This document shows positions 35,830 to 44,716 of a DNA stretch of 64,000 nucleotides, in pieces. Both the position numbers and the translations under genes were made by a program. Where the stretch lies: contig NZ_VFMM01000001.1 of assembly GCF_006715085.1 (NCBI RefSeq), positions 3,844,001-3,908,000 of the forward strand, read 5' to 3'. Numbering within the stretch: position 1 is the first letter of the stretch; each line of letters begins with the position of its first letter. The notes under the pieces were generated by a model. The model had not been told where the DNA came from, searched no databases, and saw only the letters and a program-made list of their open reading frames with translations. The stretch is from Kribbella jejuensis (lineage in GTDB: Bacteria > Actinomycetota > Actinomycetes > Propionibacteriales > Kribbellaceae).

Positions 35830-36255
35830 ATGGCTGGCTTGAGTATCGGGCAGGTGGCGGAGCGGACCGGGTTGAGTGTGCACGCGCTGCGGTTCTACGA
35901 GCGTGAGGGGTTGTTGGCGGACGCGGTACGGCGGGAATCGAACGGGCGGCGGGTCTACACCGAGGACGATGTGGACTGGCTGAACATGTGCATCAAGTTC
36001 CGCTCGTCCGGGATGCCCTTGGACACGATCCGCAAGTACACGGACCTGGTCCGGCAGGGCCCCGGGAACGAGGCCGACCGGCTCGCGCTGCTGAAGAGCC
36101 ACCAGGACTACGTGAGCGAGCAGATCGCGGCGCTCAACGAATGCCTGAACGTGATCACCTGGAAGGTCGGCTGCTACCAGGAGGCGCTCGATGCAGGCCA
36201 GGCCGACTGCCTGTGGACGGCTGCGCCCGCACAGGCAGCCAGCGAGGCGTCGTAA
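35830..36255 (+). CDS. MerR-family transcriptional regulator
   Basis: 141-aa MerR protein. The HTH and wing are residues 4-50 (LSIGQVAERTGLSVHALRFYEREGLL in part, then RRVYTEDDVDWLNMCIKFR), followed by the long dimerisation helix (LALLKSHQDYVSEQIAALNE). Sequence around MCIKFRSSGMPLDTIRKYTDLV is like SoxR-unrelated redox/aldehyde regulators such as AdhR/NmlR. Cys164-region residues in WKVGCYQEALDAGQADC could be sensory, but no MerR metal-binding pair is evident. Its stop abuts the convergent SRPBCC gene exactly. Confidence 0.85.
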   Translation: MAGLSIGQVAERTGLSVHALRFYEREGLLADAVRRESNGRRVYTEDDVDWLNMCIKFRSSGMPLDTIRKYTDLVRQGPGNEADRLALLKSHQDYVSEQIAALNECLNVITWKVGCYQEALDAGQADCLWTAAPAQAASEAS

Positions 36256-36735
36256 TCAGCTCAGCGCGGTCTCCATCGCGGCGAGCGTGCTGCGCATGTT
36301 CGCCGCCAGTTCGTCGAGACGTCCCTGAATGATCTCGGCGGCCCGGTCGGGGTACTTCGTGACACCCATCCGGAGCCCGCTCTCGCCCGGACCGTGCGAG
36401 AACGTCTGCTGTACGAGGGTCTGTGCGCCTCGGTCCGCCAGCGCGTACTCCCAGTGCGCGAACGGGACGTCCTCATCGCCGTACACGTCCCAGCCGAACC
36501 GGGTCGGCTCCTGGAAAACGGTGACTGTGCAGGTCACGTACGTTTCCAAACCGTCCGCGAACCGGTTCCGCGCCTCGAAACGGGCACCCGGTTCCAGCCA
36601 GGCGCCGTAGTAGCACTCGGGGCTCCACTCGCCGTACCGCTCGATCGCGGTGATCCCCGACCACAGCTCGTGGATCGGCAGGTTCATCAGTACTCCGACG
36701 CCGGTGGTCGCACCGGTCACTCCGTAGTCGTTCAT
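36256..36735 (-). CDS. SRPBCC-family (START-like) protein
   Basis: 159-aa helix-grip protein (LPIHELWSGITAIERYGEWSPE, then GARFEARNRFADG, then FGWDVYGDEDVPFAHWEYAL). The fold holds hydrophobic ligands; members include polyketide cyclases, coenzyme-binding proteins and CoxG. It lies 40 bp downstream of the MoeA-like gene on the same strand and could be the last gene of the formate dehydrogenase operon. No catalytic residues can be named. A substrate or cofactor-handling role beside the Mo enzyme is only a guess. Confidence 0.72.
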   Translation of the reverse strand: MNDYGVTGATTGVGVLMNLPIHELWSGITAIERYGEWSPECYYGAWLEPGARFEARNRFADGLETYVTCTVTVFQEPTRFGWDVYGDEDVPFAHWEYALADRGAQTLVQQTFSHGPGESGLRMGVTKYPDRAAEIIQGRLDELAANMRSTLAAMETALS

Positions 36736-36775
36736 ACCCGGGACATCGGAGGCAGCCCGGACACCTCGACATTTC

Positions 36776-37984
36776 TCAGCTGAGTTGCCACCTGGCGCCG
36801 GGGTCGATCGGGAGCAACCGGGCGGCGATGGCCTCCGACGGGCCGGGGGCGACGACGGCTAGGGCGTCGGCGATCGCCGGGCCGCGGAGCATGGCCGCGC
36901 CGCCGTGGCCGACCGGTACGGCGCCTTGCGGGGTGAGGAGGACCGGCACGAGCCGGGTGTTCGTCGGGTGGCAGGTGATGCCGCCGGGGACGGAGATGTT
37001 CGCGAGGCTCGGGAGCGGGAGGCCGCGCATGCGGGTGATGGCCGCGACGCCCAGCGTCAGGAACGCGACGAGCGCGGCGTGCGGGTTTCCGGGGAGGCCG
37101 AGGACGAGGCGGCCATCGGGGAGTTGCGCGAGTGCTTGCGGGTGACCGGGACGGCAGGCGACACCGTCGACGATCAGCTCTGCCTCCAACTCGCGAAGTA
37201 CGGCCCGGAGGTGGTCGGCCGGTCCCGAGGCCGACGATCCGGAAACCAGGACCACGTTGGCCTTCGATTCCTTGATCGCGGCGACCAGTTCGTCGCGGTC
37301 GTCCCGGAGGTGCTTTAGTACGCCGTTCTGCGCGCCGGCGCGGGTGATCAGGCCGGGCAGCATCGGGCCGATCGCGTCCCGGACGCGACCAGGCGCGGAC
37401 GGCCCGCGGTGGACGAGCTCGTCGCCGGTGACGAGGGCGTCGACGGTCGGCTTCGGGATGACGGTGAGACGGTTGAGGCCGACGGTCGCGGCCAGCCCGA
37501 GCACGGCCGGGTCGACCACGATGCCGGCGGGGAGCAGCTGGTCGCCGGGGCGGCATTCCTCACCGGCGCGGCGGATGTGCCGGCCTTCCTTGACGGGTCC
37601 TTCCAGCCGGTCGCCGGTGACGGTCGCGTCCTCGGTCCGTACGACGGACGTCGCGCCTTCCGGAACGGTCGCACCCGTGACGATCCCGGCCGCCTCGCCG
37701 TCGGCGAGCGTGCCGGGATCCGTGGCGCCGGCCGTGACGTGGCCGATGATCCGCCACGGTCCGTCGCCGCGGACGGCGTACCCGTCCATCGCCGACCGGT
37801 CTACCGGCGGTACCGCGACCGGCGCGACCAACGGCGTACCGAGCACGCAGCCGTCCGCGTCGTGCAGCGGTTTGGAGACGACCACGCCCGGTCGCGCCAC
37901 CGCGTGCGCGAGCCGTCGAGCCACGTCCCACTCGACTGCTTCCCGCTGCCGATGGGCGCGCGTCACCCCGGGCCTGTCGTCCAC
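36776..37984 (-). CDS. MoeA-like molybdopterin molybdenumtransferase
   Basis: 402 aa, the normal MoeA length. MoeA inserts molybdate into adenylylated molybdopterin. MoeA signatures are PPVDRSAMDGYAVRG at ~65-79, VTGATVPEGATSVVRTED near 120, the TGDEL and RDAIGPML segments, and LGLPGNPHAALVAF near 325. The motif normally reading SGGVSVG is VSGSSASGPADHL here, so it is a divergent member. GTG 37984 has GGAGAGG 8 nt upstream; longer upstream frames are not MoeA-like. It follows fdsD by 68 bp in the formate dehydrogenase operon, suggesting a dedicated cofactor-insertion protein. Confidence 0.82.
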   Translation of the reverse strand: MDDRPGVTRAHRQREAVEWDVARRLAHAVARPGVVVSKPLHDADGCVLGTPLVAPVAVPPVDRSAMDGYAVRGDGPWRIIGHVTAGATDPGTLADGEAAGIVTGATVPEGATSVVRTEDATVTGDRLEGPVKEGRHIRRAGEECRPGDQLLPAGIVVDPAVLGLAATVGLNRLTVIPKPTVDALVTGDELVHRGPSAPGRVRDAIGPMLPGLITRAGAQNGVLKHLRDDRDELVAAIKESKANVVLVSGSSASGPADHLRAVLRELEAELIVDGVACRPGHPQALAQLPDGRLVLGLPGNPHAALVAFLTLGVAAITRMRGLPLPSLANISVPGGITCHPTNTRLVPVLLTPQGAVPVGHGGAAMLRGPAIADALAVVAPGPSEAIAARLLPIDPGARWQLS

Positions 37985-38052
37985 ACCACAACCCTCTCCA
38001 ACCAGACCCGCGTTGTCGACCCGGCGCCGCCCGGCGGCGGGCGTGCCGCCGG

Positions 38053-38271
38053 TCACAATGCCTGGAGCTTCTTCGCGGCCAGGGCGGCGGCCGGGTCGAG
38101 GTCGGTGGCGCCGGAGTTCGCGTGGTCGATCAGGGCCTGTTTCATCCGCGGGTCCCAGACCGCCTTCAGATGGTTGGCGATCGCGGTGGCGGCGTCGGTG
38201 GGGGAGCGGTGCGCGAACTGGGCAGCGATCTCGTTCGCCAGTCGCACGTACGGCGGCACACCTGCGCTCAT
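38053..38271 (-). CDS. fdsD: formate dehydrogenase delta subunit FdsD
   Basis: 72-aa small subunit (PPYVRLANEIAAQFAHRSPT, then AIANHLKAVWDPRMKQALI). FdsD-type proteins are found with NAD-dependent, Mo-containing formate dehydrogenases of the FdsABG type and are needed for the active complex. The ATG overlaps the catalytic subunit stop by 4 bp (ATGA), confirming membership in the operon. The start MSAGVPPYVRLANE is unambiguous. Confidence 0.88.
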   Translation of the reverse strand: MSAGVPPYVRLANEIAAQFAHRSPTDAATAIANHLKAVWDPRMKQALIDHANSGATDLDPAAALAAKKLQAL

Positions 38272-41090
38272 CGCTTGCCTCCAGCAACCGCCGGCTCGCG
38301 GGCCGCGTCGGTGACGGTCGATGCCGGAACGAGGTCGACCTGGACCGCGGTGACCTTGTACTCGGGGCAGTTCGTGGCCCAATCCGAGTTGTCCGTGGTG
38401 ACCACGTTCGCACCGCTGACCGGATGGTGGAAGGTGGTGTAGCAGACGCCGACCGGCATCCGGTCCGAGATCCGCGCCCGTAGCTCGGTCCGCCCGACCC
38501 GGCTCGACAGCGCGACCAGGTCCCCGTCCGTCACCCCGCGGACCTCCGCGTCGTGCGGATGCAGTTCCAGCACGTCCTCGGCATGCCAGGCGACGTTCGC
38601 GGTACGCCGGGTCTGCGCGCCGACGTTGTACTGCGAGAGGATCCGCCCGGTCGTCAGGATCAACGGGTACTTCCGCGTGGACCGCTCCGACGTCGGCACG
38701 TACACGGTCTCCATGAACCGGCCCTTGCCGCGGGTGAACTCGTCCTCGTGCATGATCGGCGTACCGGACGGATGGTCCACGTTGCACGGCCACTGGATCG
38801 ACCCGAGCTCGTCGAGCTTCCCGAACGAGACACCGGCGAACGTCGGCGTGGTGATCGCGATCTCGTCCATGATCTGCGCCGCCGAGTCGTAGTGCATCGG
38901 GTACCCCATCGCCTGCGCGAGGTCGCAGACGATCTCCCACTCCTGCTTCCCGGTCCGCGGCGCCATGATCGGCCGCACCCGGTTGATCCGTCGCTCCGCG
39001 TTCGTGAACGTACCGTCCTTCTCCAGGAACGACGTCCCCGGCAACAGGACGTGCGCGAACTTCGCGGTTTCGTTGACGAACAGGTCCTGGACGACGAGCA
39101 GATCGAGCGCCGCCAGTGCCGCGTGGACGTGCTGCGTGTTCGGGTCCGACTGGGCGATGTCCTCGCCCTGCACGAACAGTGCCCTGAACGAGCCGTCGAT
39201 CGCCGCGTCGAACATGTTCGGGATCCGCAGCCCCGGCTCGTCGAGGATCGGCGTACCCCAGAGCTTCTCGTAGATGTCGCGGACGTCGTCGTCGGAGACG
39301 TGCCGGTAGCCGGGCAGCTCGTGCGGGAACGAGCCCATGTCACACGAGCCCTGCACGTTGTTCTGGCCGCGCATCGGGTTCACGCCGACACCCGGCCGGC
39401 CGATGTTTCCGGTCGCCATCGCCAGGTTGGCCATGCCCATCACCATCGTCGAGCCCTGGCTGTGCTCGGTGACGCCGAGACCGTAGTAGATCGCCGCGTT
39501 TCCGCCGGTCGCGTACAGCCTGGCCGCCGCGCGGATCTTCTCCGCCGGTACGCCGGAAATCTCCGACACCGCTTCCGGGCTGTGTTCGGGCTGCGCGATG
39601 AAGGTTTCCCAGGCCTCGAAATCCTCGCACCTGCTGCTCACGAACTCCCGGTCCACCAGCCCCTCGGTGACGACCACGTGGGCGAGGGCGTTGATGATCG
39701 CGACGTTCGTCCCGGGGGCGAGCTCGAGGTGGTACGCCGCCTCGACGTGCGGCGAACGCACCAGGTCGATCCGTCGCGGGTCGATCACGATCAGCTTCGC
39801 GCCGTTGCGCAGCCGTTGCTTCATCCGCGAGCCGAACACCGGGTGCGCGTCGGTCGGATTGGAGCCGATCAGCAGGATCACGTCGCACTCGTCGACGGAA
39901 CGGAAGTCCTGCGTTCCGGCGGATTCCCCGAAGGTCTGCTTCAGCCCGTACCCGGTCGGCGAGTGGCAGACCCGGGCGCAGGTGTCGACGTTGTTGTTCC
40001 CGAAAACGGCACGCACCATTTTCTGGACCGCGTACACCTCTTCGTTGGTGGTCCGCGACGAGGTGATCGCGCCGATCGACCCTTGACCGTGCTCGGCCTG
40101 GATCTCGCGCAGCCGGCGGGCGGTGAAGGAGATCGCCTCGTCCCAGGAAACTTTCCGCCACGGCTCCGACACCGTGTTCCGGACCATCGGCTCGAGCACT
40201 CGGTCGGGGTGGCTCGCGTACCCGAACGCGAACCGGCCCTTCACACATGAATGCCCTTCGTTCGCGCCGCCGTTCTTGTACGGAACCATCCGGACCAGCT
40301 CGTCACCACGCAGCTCGGCCTTGAACGAGCAGCCGACACCGCAGTACGCGCACGTCGTCAGCACGGTTCGCGTCGGCATGCCGAGCTCGATCACCGACTT
40401 CTCCTGCAGCGTCGCGGTCGGGCACGCCTGGACGCACGCCCCGCAGGACACGCAATCCGACTCGAAGAACGACACCCCGGCGCCGGCGGCGACCTTCGAG
40501 TCGAATCCTCGTCCCTCGATGGTCAGCGCGAGCGTTCCCTGTACTTCGTCGCACGCGCGGACGCAGCGCGAGCAGGCGATGCACTTCGACGCCTCGAAGT
40601 CGAAGTACGGGTTCGAGGTATCGGTCGGTGCGTCCAGGTGGTTCGCACCTGCCTCCACTCCGGAGCCGTACCGGACCTCGCGCAGGCCGGTGACGCCGGC
40701 CATGTCCTGGAGCTCGCAGTCGCCGTTCGCGGAACAGGTGAGGCAGTCGAGCGGGTGGTCGGAGATGTACAGCTCCATCACGCCGCGGCGGAGTTTGCCG
40801 AGTCGCTCGTTCTGCGTCCGGACGATCATGCCGTCGGCGACCGGCGTCGTACAGGAGGCCGGAGTACCTCTCACACCGTCGATCTCGACCACACACAACC
40901 GGCACGACCCGAACGCCTCCAGGTTGTCGGTCGCGCACAGCTTCGGTACGTCGACGCCCGCCTGCTTGGCTGCGCGCATCACCGACGTACCGGGTGGAAC
41001 GGTGACGGGCACGCCGTCGACGGTCAGGTTGACGGTCGCGGCGCCGGGACGTTCCGGCGTTCCGAAATCGGCTTCTTTCAGCAAGGTCAT
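38268..41090 (-). CDS. fdsA: NAD-dependent formate dehydrogenase catalytic subunit (FdsA/FdhF type)
   Basis: 940-aa Mo-bis-MGD enzyme oxidising formate to CO2. An N-terminal NuoG-like region carries a [2Fe-2S] site (Cys52, 63, 66, 80), a His-Cys3 [4Fe-4S] site (His112, Cys116, 119, 125) and two ferredoxin-type [4Fe-4S] motifs (C170-IACSRCVRAC, then CVSCGACVQAC). The Mo-domain cluster is CAYCGVGC from ~247. The metal ligand is cysteine, Cys375 in RVCHSPTG, so it is the selenium-free type. ATG 41090 overlaps the beta-subunit stop; the open frame continues far upstream, but only in the shadow of fdsB. Confidence 0.95.
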   Translation of the reverse strand: MTLLKEADFGTPERPGAATVNLTVDGVPVTVPPGTSVMRAAKQAGVDVPKLCATDNLEAFGSCRLCVVEIDGVRGTPASCTTPVADGMIVRTQNERLGKLRRGVMELYISDHPLDCLTCSANGDCELQDMAGVTGLREVRYGSGVEAGANHLDAPTDTSNPYFDFEASKCIACSRCVRACDEVQGTLALTIEGRGFDSKVAAGAGVSFFESDCVSCGACVQACPTATLQEKSVIELGMPTRTVLTTCAYCGVGCSFKAELRGDELVRMVPYKNGGANEGHSCVKGRFAFGYASHPDRVLEPMVRNTVSEPWRKVSWDEAISFTARRLREIQAEHGQGSIGAITSSRTTNEEVYAVQKMVRAVFGNNNVDTCARVCHSPTGYGLKQTFGESAGTQDFRSVDECDVILLIGSNPTDAHPVFGSRMKQRLRNGAKLIVIDPRRIDLVRSPHVEAAYHLELAPGTNVAIINALAHVVVTEGLVDREFVSSRCEDFEAWETFIAQPEHSPEAVSEISGVPAEKIRAAARLYATGGNAAIYYGLGVTEHSQGSTMVMGMANLAMATGNIGRPGVGVNPMRGQNNVQGSCDMGSFPHELPGYRHVSDDDVRDIYEKLWGTPILDEPGLRIPNMFDAAIDGSFRALFVQGEDIAQSDPNTQHVHAALAALDLLVVQDLFVNETAKFAHVLLPGTSFLEKDGTFTNAERRINRVRPIMAPRTGKQEWEIVCDLAQAMGYPMHYDSAAQIMDEIAITTPTFAGVSFGKLDELGSIQWPCNVDHPSGTPIMHEDEFTRGKGRFMETVYVPTSERSTRKYPLILTTGRILSQYNVGAQTRRTANVAWHAEDVLELHPHDAEVRGVTDGDLVALSSRVGRTELRARISDRMPVGVCYTTFHHPVSGANVVTTDNSDWATNCPEYKVTAVQVDLVPASTVTDAAREPAVAGGKR

Positions 41091-42592
41091 GCGTTGAAGT
41101 CCTCTCCGAAGTGGCGGACGGCGCTGCGTACTGGCATCGGAGTGAGGCCGCCCATCGCACAGAGCGAGCCGTCGGTCATCAGATCGCACAGGTCCTCGAG
41201 CACGACGAGGTTCTTCTGCCGGTCGTCGTTCGCGACGATCCGATCGATGGTCTCGATGCCGCGGACCGCGCCGACGCGGCACGGCGTACATTTCCCGCAC
41301 GATTCCGCGGCGCAGAACTCGAACGCGAAGCGCGCCATCGCGGCCATGTCCACGGTGTCGTCGAACACCACGATCCCGCCGTGCCCGACCATCGCACCGG
41401 CCTGCGCGAACGCCTCGTAGTCCATCGGCAAGTCGAACTGCTCGACCGGCAGGTACGCGCCGAGTGGGCCGCCGACCTGGACCGCCCGGACCGGACGGCC
41501 GGACGCCGTACCGCCGCCGAAGTCGTTCACCAGTTCGCCGAGGGTGATTCCGAAGGCGGTTTCGACGATTCCGCCGCGGGCGATGTTTCCGCCGAGCTGG
41601 AAAACGCTGGTACCGCGGGAACGTCCGGTGCCGAGCGCCGCGTAGGCCTCGGGGCCGTGCGCGAGAATCGCCGGAACGGTTGCCAACGACAACACGTTGT
41701 TGACGACCGTCGGACGGCCGAAAAGTCCTTGGAGAGCAGGGATCGGAGGCTTGGCGCGCACCATGCCGCGTTTTCCCTCGAGGCTTTCCAGCATCGAGGT
41801 TTCCTCGCCACAGATGTACGCGCCGGCGCCGACCCGGACGTGCAGGTCGAAGCCGAACCCTGAGCCGAGCACGTCCGGCCCCGACCAGCCCGCCTCCCGC
41901 GCCCGGTCGATCGCGGCCGTCAGCGTCGCGACGGCGTCCGGGTACTCCGATCGCAGATAGACGTACCCTTCCGCGGCGCCGACGGCGTACGCGGCGATCG
42001 TCATACCTTCGATCAGCGTGAACGGATCGCCCTCGATGAGCATCCGGTCCGCGTACGTGCCGGAGTCGCCCTCGTCCGCGTTGCAGCACACGAACTTGAG
42101 GTCAGCATCAGCGTTGAGGACCGTCCGCCACTTGATCCCGGTCGGAAAACCTGCCCCGCCCCGTCCGCGCAACCCGGACTCGACCACGCGCTCGACCACG
42201 GCACCCGGTTCCAGCGCCAACGCGTTCCGCAGCCCGGCCAGCCCACCGTGCGCCATGTAGTCGGCCGTCGACAGCGGATCAACCACCCCGACCCGAGCAA
42301 ACGTCACCCGCTCCTGCCGCCGCATCCACGGCAGCTCCTCCACCACCCCAAGACTTTCCCCAGCCCCCTGCAGCATCCCCGCCGCGACCAACCCATCCAC
42401 ATCCTCCGCGGCCACCGCCGCATACCCCACGCGCCCCCGCGAAGTCTCCACCTCCACCAGCGGCTCCAACCACAACATCCCCCGAGACCCCGTCCGTACG
42501 ACCTCTACATCCCCGACGGCCGCAATCCGCTCGGCAGCCTCATCCGCTCCCACTGAGCGAGCTGCCGAGTCCTTCGGTACGTAGATCTTCAT
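41087..42592 (-). CDS. fdsB: NAD-dependent formate dehydrogenase beta subunit FdsB
   Basis: 501-aa NuoF-like diaphorase subunit carrying FMN and a [4Fe-4S] cluster; it passes formate electrons to NAD+. Motifs are GLRGRGGAGFPTGIKW (NADH/FMN), VCCNADEGDSGTYADR, YICGEETSMLESLEGKRG and the cluster ligands in ESCGKCTPCRVGAVRG plus a distal Cys in SLCAMGG. The N-terminal ~120 residues form a degenerate thioredoxin-like region, as in FdsB/HoxF. ATG 42592 lies at MKIYVPKDS; it overlaps the fdsG stop by 4 bp. Confidence 0.94.
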   Translation of the reverse strand: MKIYVPKDSAARSVGADEAAERIAAVGDVEVVRTGSRGMLWLEPLVEVETSRGRVGYAAVAAEDVDGLVAAGMLQGAGESLGVVEELPWMRRQERVTFARVGVVDPLSTADYMAHGGLAGLRNALALEPGAVVERVVESGLRGRGGAGFPTGIKWRTVLNADADLKFVCCNADEGDSGTYADRMLIEGDPFTLIEGMTIAAYAVGAAEGYVYLRSEYPDAVATLTAAIDRAREAGWSGPDVLGSGFGFDLHVRVGAGAYICGEETSMLESLEGKRGMVRAKPPIPALQGLFGRPTVVNNVLSLATVPAILAHGPEAYAALGTGRSRGTSVFQLGGNIARGGIVETAFGITLGELVNDFGGGTASGRPVRAVQVGGPLGAYLPVEQFDLPMDYEAFAQAGAMVGHGGIVVFDDTVDMAAMARFAFEFCAAESCGKCTPCRVGAVRGIETIDRIVANDDRQKNLVVLEDLCDLMTDGSLCAMGGLTPMPVRSAVRHFGEDFNA

Positions 42593-43071
42593 CGGGCCTC
42601 CCCGAGGAGGGCGTTCAGGCGGGTAGGGGTTACCCGGCCGTGGAGTTTGCCGGCGATCTGGACTGCGGGGCCCAGGGCGCAGTTGCCGAGGCAGTAGGTT
42701 TCTTCGAGGGTTATCCGGCCGTCGCCAGTGGTCTCGCCGAAGGTGCAACCCGTGGACTGTTGGGCATACTCGGCGAGGGCGACCGCACCGACGGCGCGGC
42801 ACGCCTCGGCTTGGCAGATGGTGACGGTGGTGCGGCCGGGCGGAGTGCGCCGGAAGTCCTTGTAGAACGTGACGACGCCGTGGACCTCGGCGACGGCGAG
42901 GTTCAGTACGTCGGCGATCACCGGGACATCGGGCTGATCGACGTACCCGAGTTCCTCCTGCACCGCATGCAGGATCGGCATCAGTGCCCCGCGCAGACCA
43001 CTCAGCTCCGTGGCGATCTCGCGAACACGCTGGGCCCGGACCGGGGCACCGACCACGACCTCGCTCGTCAT
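42589..43071 (-). CDS. fdsG: NAD-dependent formate dehydrogenase gamma subunit FdsG
   Basis: 160-aa NuoE-like thioredoxin-fold [2Fe-2S] protein. The four ligands are in CQAEACRAVG and ETYCLGNCALGP. The helical N-terminus (ALMPILHAVQEELGYV) is typical of the family. It is the first gene of fdsG-fdsB-fdsA-fdsD-moeA-like. I start at ATG 43071 (MTSEVVVG); the promoter hexamer directly upstream supports a leaderless mRNA. Confidence 0.93.
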   Translation of the reverse strand: MTSEVVVGAPVRAQRVREIATELSGLRGALMPILHAVQEELGYVDQPDVPVIADVLNLAVAEVHGVVTFYKDFRRTPPGRTTVTICQAEACRAVGAVALAEYAQQSTGCTFGETTGDGRITLEETYCLGNCALGPAVQIAGKLHGRVTPTRLNALLGEAR

Positions 43072-43077
43072 GTATAC

Positions 43078-43107
43078 AGCATTCCGTCGCCAGTAGTCAT
43101 CGGTCAA
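43078..43107 (-). promoter_or_regulatory. promoter of the formate dehydrogenase operon
   Basis: On the minus strand TTGACC (43102-43107) and AATGCT (43078-43083) are separated by 18 bp, and the ATG of fdsG follows 6 nt after the -10 hexamer. The -35 is near consensus; the -10 is weak. Confidence 0.4.
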
Positions 43108-43142
43108 GACCATGCTGGCTATTAGTCGATAGGCGGCGGCTC

Positions 43143-43763
43143 TCAACCAGGGATGGCAGCGGGCCCGTACACAGCGCTCGGCCGGTCCTCCACGAACGCC
43201 CAGTACCGGTCGCCGTAGGACCAGTGCCACCATTCGGTCGGGTAGTTCACCAGGCCGGCCGCTGTGAGTACGTCGGCCAGGAGCGACCGGTTCTTGCGGG
43301 CCTCGCCGGTGACGTTCGGGGCGGCGAAGAAGCAGGCGCCGTCGCTCTGCTCGGGCGTCGCGTCGATGGGTGTGCCGAGATCCAGCGGGCCGTACGCACC
43401 GATCAGCGTCAGGTCCACAGCCGCACCGGCGACGTGCGGGGCGACCTCGATCGGGGATACGAACCGGCTGGCCAGGACATGGGCGTCACGGTCGGAGATG
43501 CCTGGGTGCAGCCGCTCGAGTTCGGCGCGGTATCCGTCGTAGATCTTCTGCTGGCTCACTGCCGGCCGCAGGCCTTCGACGATGTGAAGCCGGATCCCGG
43601 CAGGCAGGAACGCGTCGGCGATCGCGAGCCGGTCCGCGACACCTTCGCGCGCGAACTGCCGTCCGGTCGTCGACAATCCTCTGCTGAACAAATCGACCAG
43701 CGGTTCGCCGTTCTCGATCGCGGGAATCGTCGTGATTCGCTCGTCGCTGAGCAGTACGGTCAT
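43143..43763 (-). CDS. vanX: D-alanyl-D-alanine dipeptidase, VanX/DdpX type
   Basis: 206-aa zinc dipeptidase that hydrolyses D-Ala-D-Ala in the cytoplasm. Zinc ligands are His110 and Asp117 (APHVAGAAVDLTL) and His180; Glu177 (EWWHWSYGDRYW) is the catalytic base and Arg66 (EGLRP) the transition-state arginine. This is the full VanX set. There is no signal peptide. ATG 43763 overlaps the ddl stop (ATGA). It is the last gene of alr-ddl-vanX. In van clusters it removes D-Ala-D-Ala; in other bacteria DdpX recycles wall D-Ala-D-Ala. No vanH, vanA or vanRS gene is nearby, so resistance should not be assumed. Confidence 0.9.
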   Translation of the reverse strand: MTVLLSDERITTIPAIENGEPLVDLFSRGLSTTGRQFAREGVADRLAIADAFLPAGIRLHIVEGLRPAVSQQKIYDGYRAELERLHPGISDRDAHVLASRFVSPIEVAPHVAGAAVDLTLIGAYGPLDLGTPIDATPEQSDGACFFAAPNVTGEARKNRSLLADVLTAAGLVNYPTEWWHWSYGDRYWAFVEDRPSAVYGPAAIPG

Positions 43764-44716
43764 CCGCGCGCCACCGCCGTACGGATCAGGTTGTCGACGA
43801 TCTCGACGTACGACATGCCGGCCGCGGCCCACATCCGCGGGAACTGCGACGCGGGCGTGAATCCCGGGGACGTGTTGATTTCGTTGACCACCGGCACGCC
43901 GTCAGCCGGTACGAAGAAGTCCACCCGCGCCAATCCGGCGCAGCCCAGAACCTCGAACACTTCGATCGCCGCACTGCGCAATCGTTCGGCGAGCTCCGGA
44001 TCGAGTGGAGCTGGTACGACGAAACGCGTGGCGCTACTGTCGTACTTCGCGGTCGCGTTGAAGAACGGCTGCTCCGGGTCGGCGTGGATCTCCAACGCAG
44101 GTGCGGTGTCGACGCGTCCGTCCGGAAACTCCATCACCGCAAGGTCGATCTCGCGCCCGACCAGCTCCTGCTCCACAAGGACGTCCGGTGCGGCGTCGGC
44201 GATCGCGGTCAGCAAGGTCGGGAGATTCGTGGCGCGGGTGACGCCGAAGCTCGAGCCGCCGCTCGCCGGCTTGACGAACAGTGGGAAGTCCAGGGCGGAC
44301 ACCTTCAGCTTCTGCAGGATCGCCTCGGTGTCGGTCAGGTCGGTCCCGCGCAGCGTGATTCCCGGCGTGACGGGAATGCCGTGTGCGCGCAGGAGCGCCT
44401 TGGTCAGCTGTTTGTCCAGACCGATCGCGCTGGCGGCGATACCGCTGCCGACGTACGGAATGCGCAGCTGCTCGAGGAACCCTTGCAGACGGCCGTCCTC
44501 GCCGCCCTCGCCGTGCAGCGCCGGGATCGTGATGTCGCAAGCCTGCAGGATCTCGATCGCCTCGTGTTGCCCGTCCATCCAGTTGCCTTCGGCATCGATC
44601 ACCATCGGGATCGCGGTGTGACCGAGTAGATCGACGGCCTTCAGGATTCCTTTGCCGCTGGCAAGCGATACCTCGTGCTCGGGGCTGGCCCCACCCATCA
44701 CGACCACGACTCTCAT
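43760..44716 (-). CDS. ddl: D-alanine--D-alanine ligase
   Basis: 318-aa ATP-grasp ligase. Visible sites are VVMGGASPEHEVSL (Glu near 15), HGEGGEDGRLQGFLE, VKPASGGSSFGV, and NEINTSPGFTPAS with the Mg-binding Glu/Asn. The omega-loop AKY (Lys224-Tyr225) matches Lys215-Tyr216 of E. coli DdlB, the dipeptide-forming type, not the VanA lactate type. It makes D-Ala-D-Ala for peptidoglycan. The ATG overlaps the alr stop, and vanX overlaps its own stop, so synthesis and hydrolysis enzymes are co-translated. It may not be the only Ddl in the genome. Confidence 0.93.
   Translation of the reverse strand: MRVVVVMGGASPEHEVSLASGKGILKAVDLLGHTAIPMVIDAEGNWMDGQHEAIEILQACDITIPALHGEGGEDGRLQGFLEQLRIPYVGSGIAASAIGLDKQLTKALLRAHGIPVTPGITLRGTDLTDTEAILQKLKVSALDFPLFVKPASGGSSFGVTRATNLPTLLTAIADAAPDVLVEQELVGREIDLAVMEFPDGRVDTAPALEIHADPEQPFFNATAKYDSSATRFVVPAPLDPELAERLRSAAIEVFEVLGCAGLARVDFFVPADGVPVVNEINTSPGFTPASQFPRMWAAAGMSYVEIVDNLIRTAVARG

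Noticed and set aside
41091..42089. N-terminal extension of the formate dehydrogenase catalytic subunit
   Set aside because: The upstream part is antisense-like, Arg-rich and lies within fdsB in another frame; the NuoG-like start at 41090 with ATGA overlap is clear.
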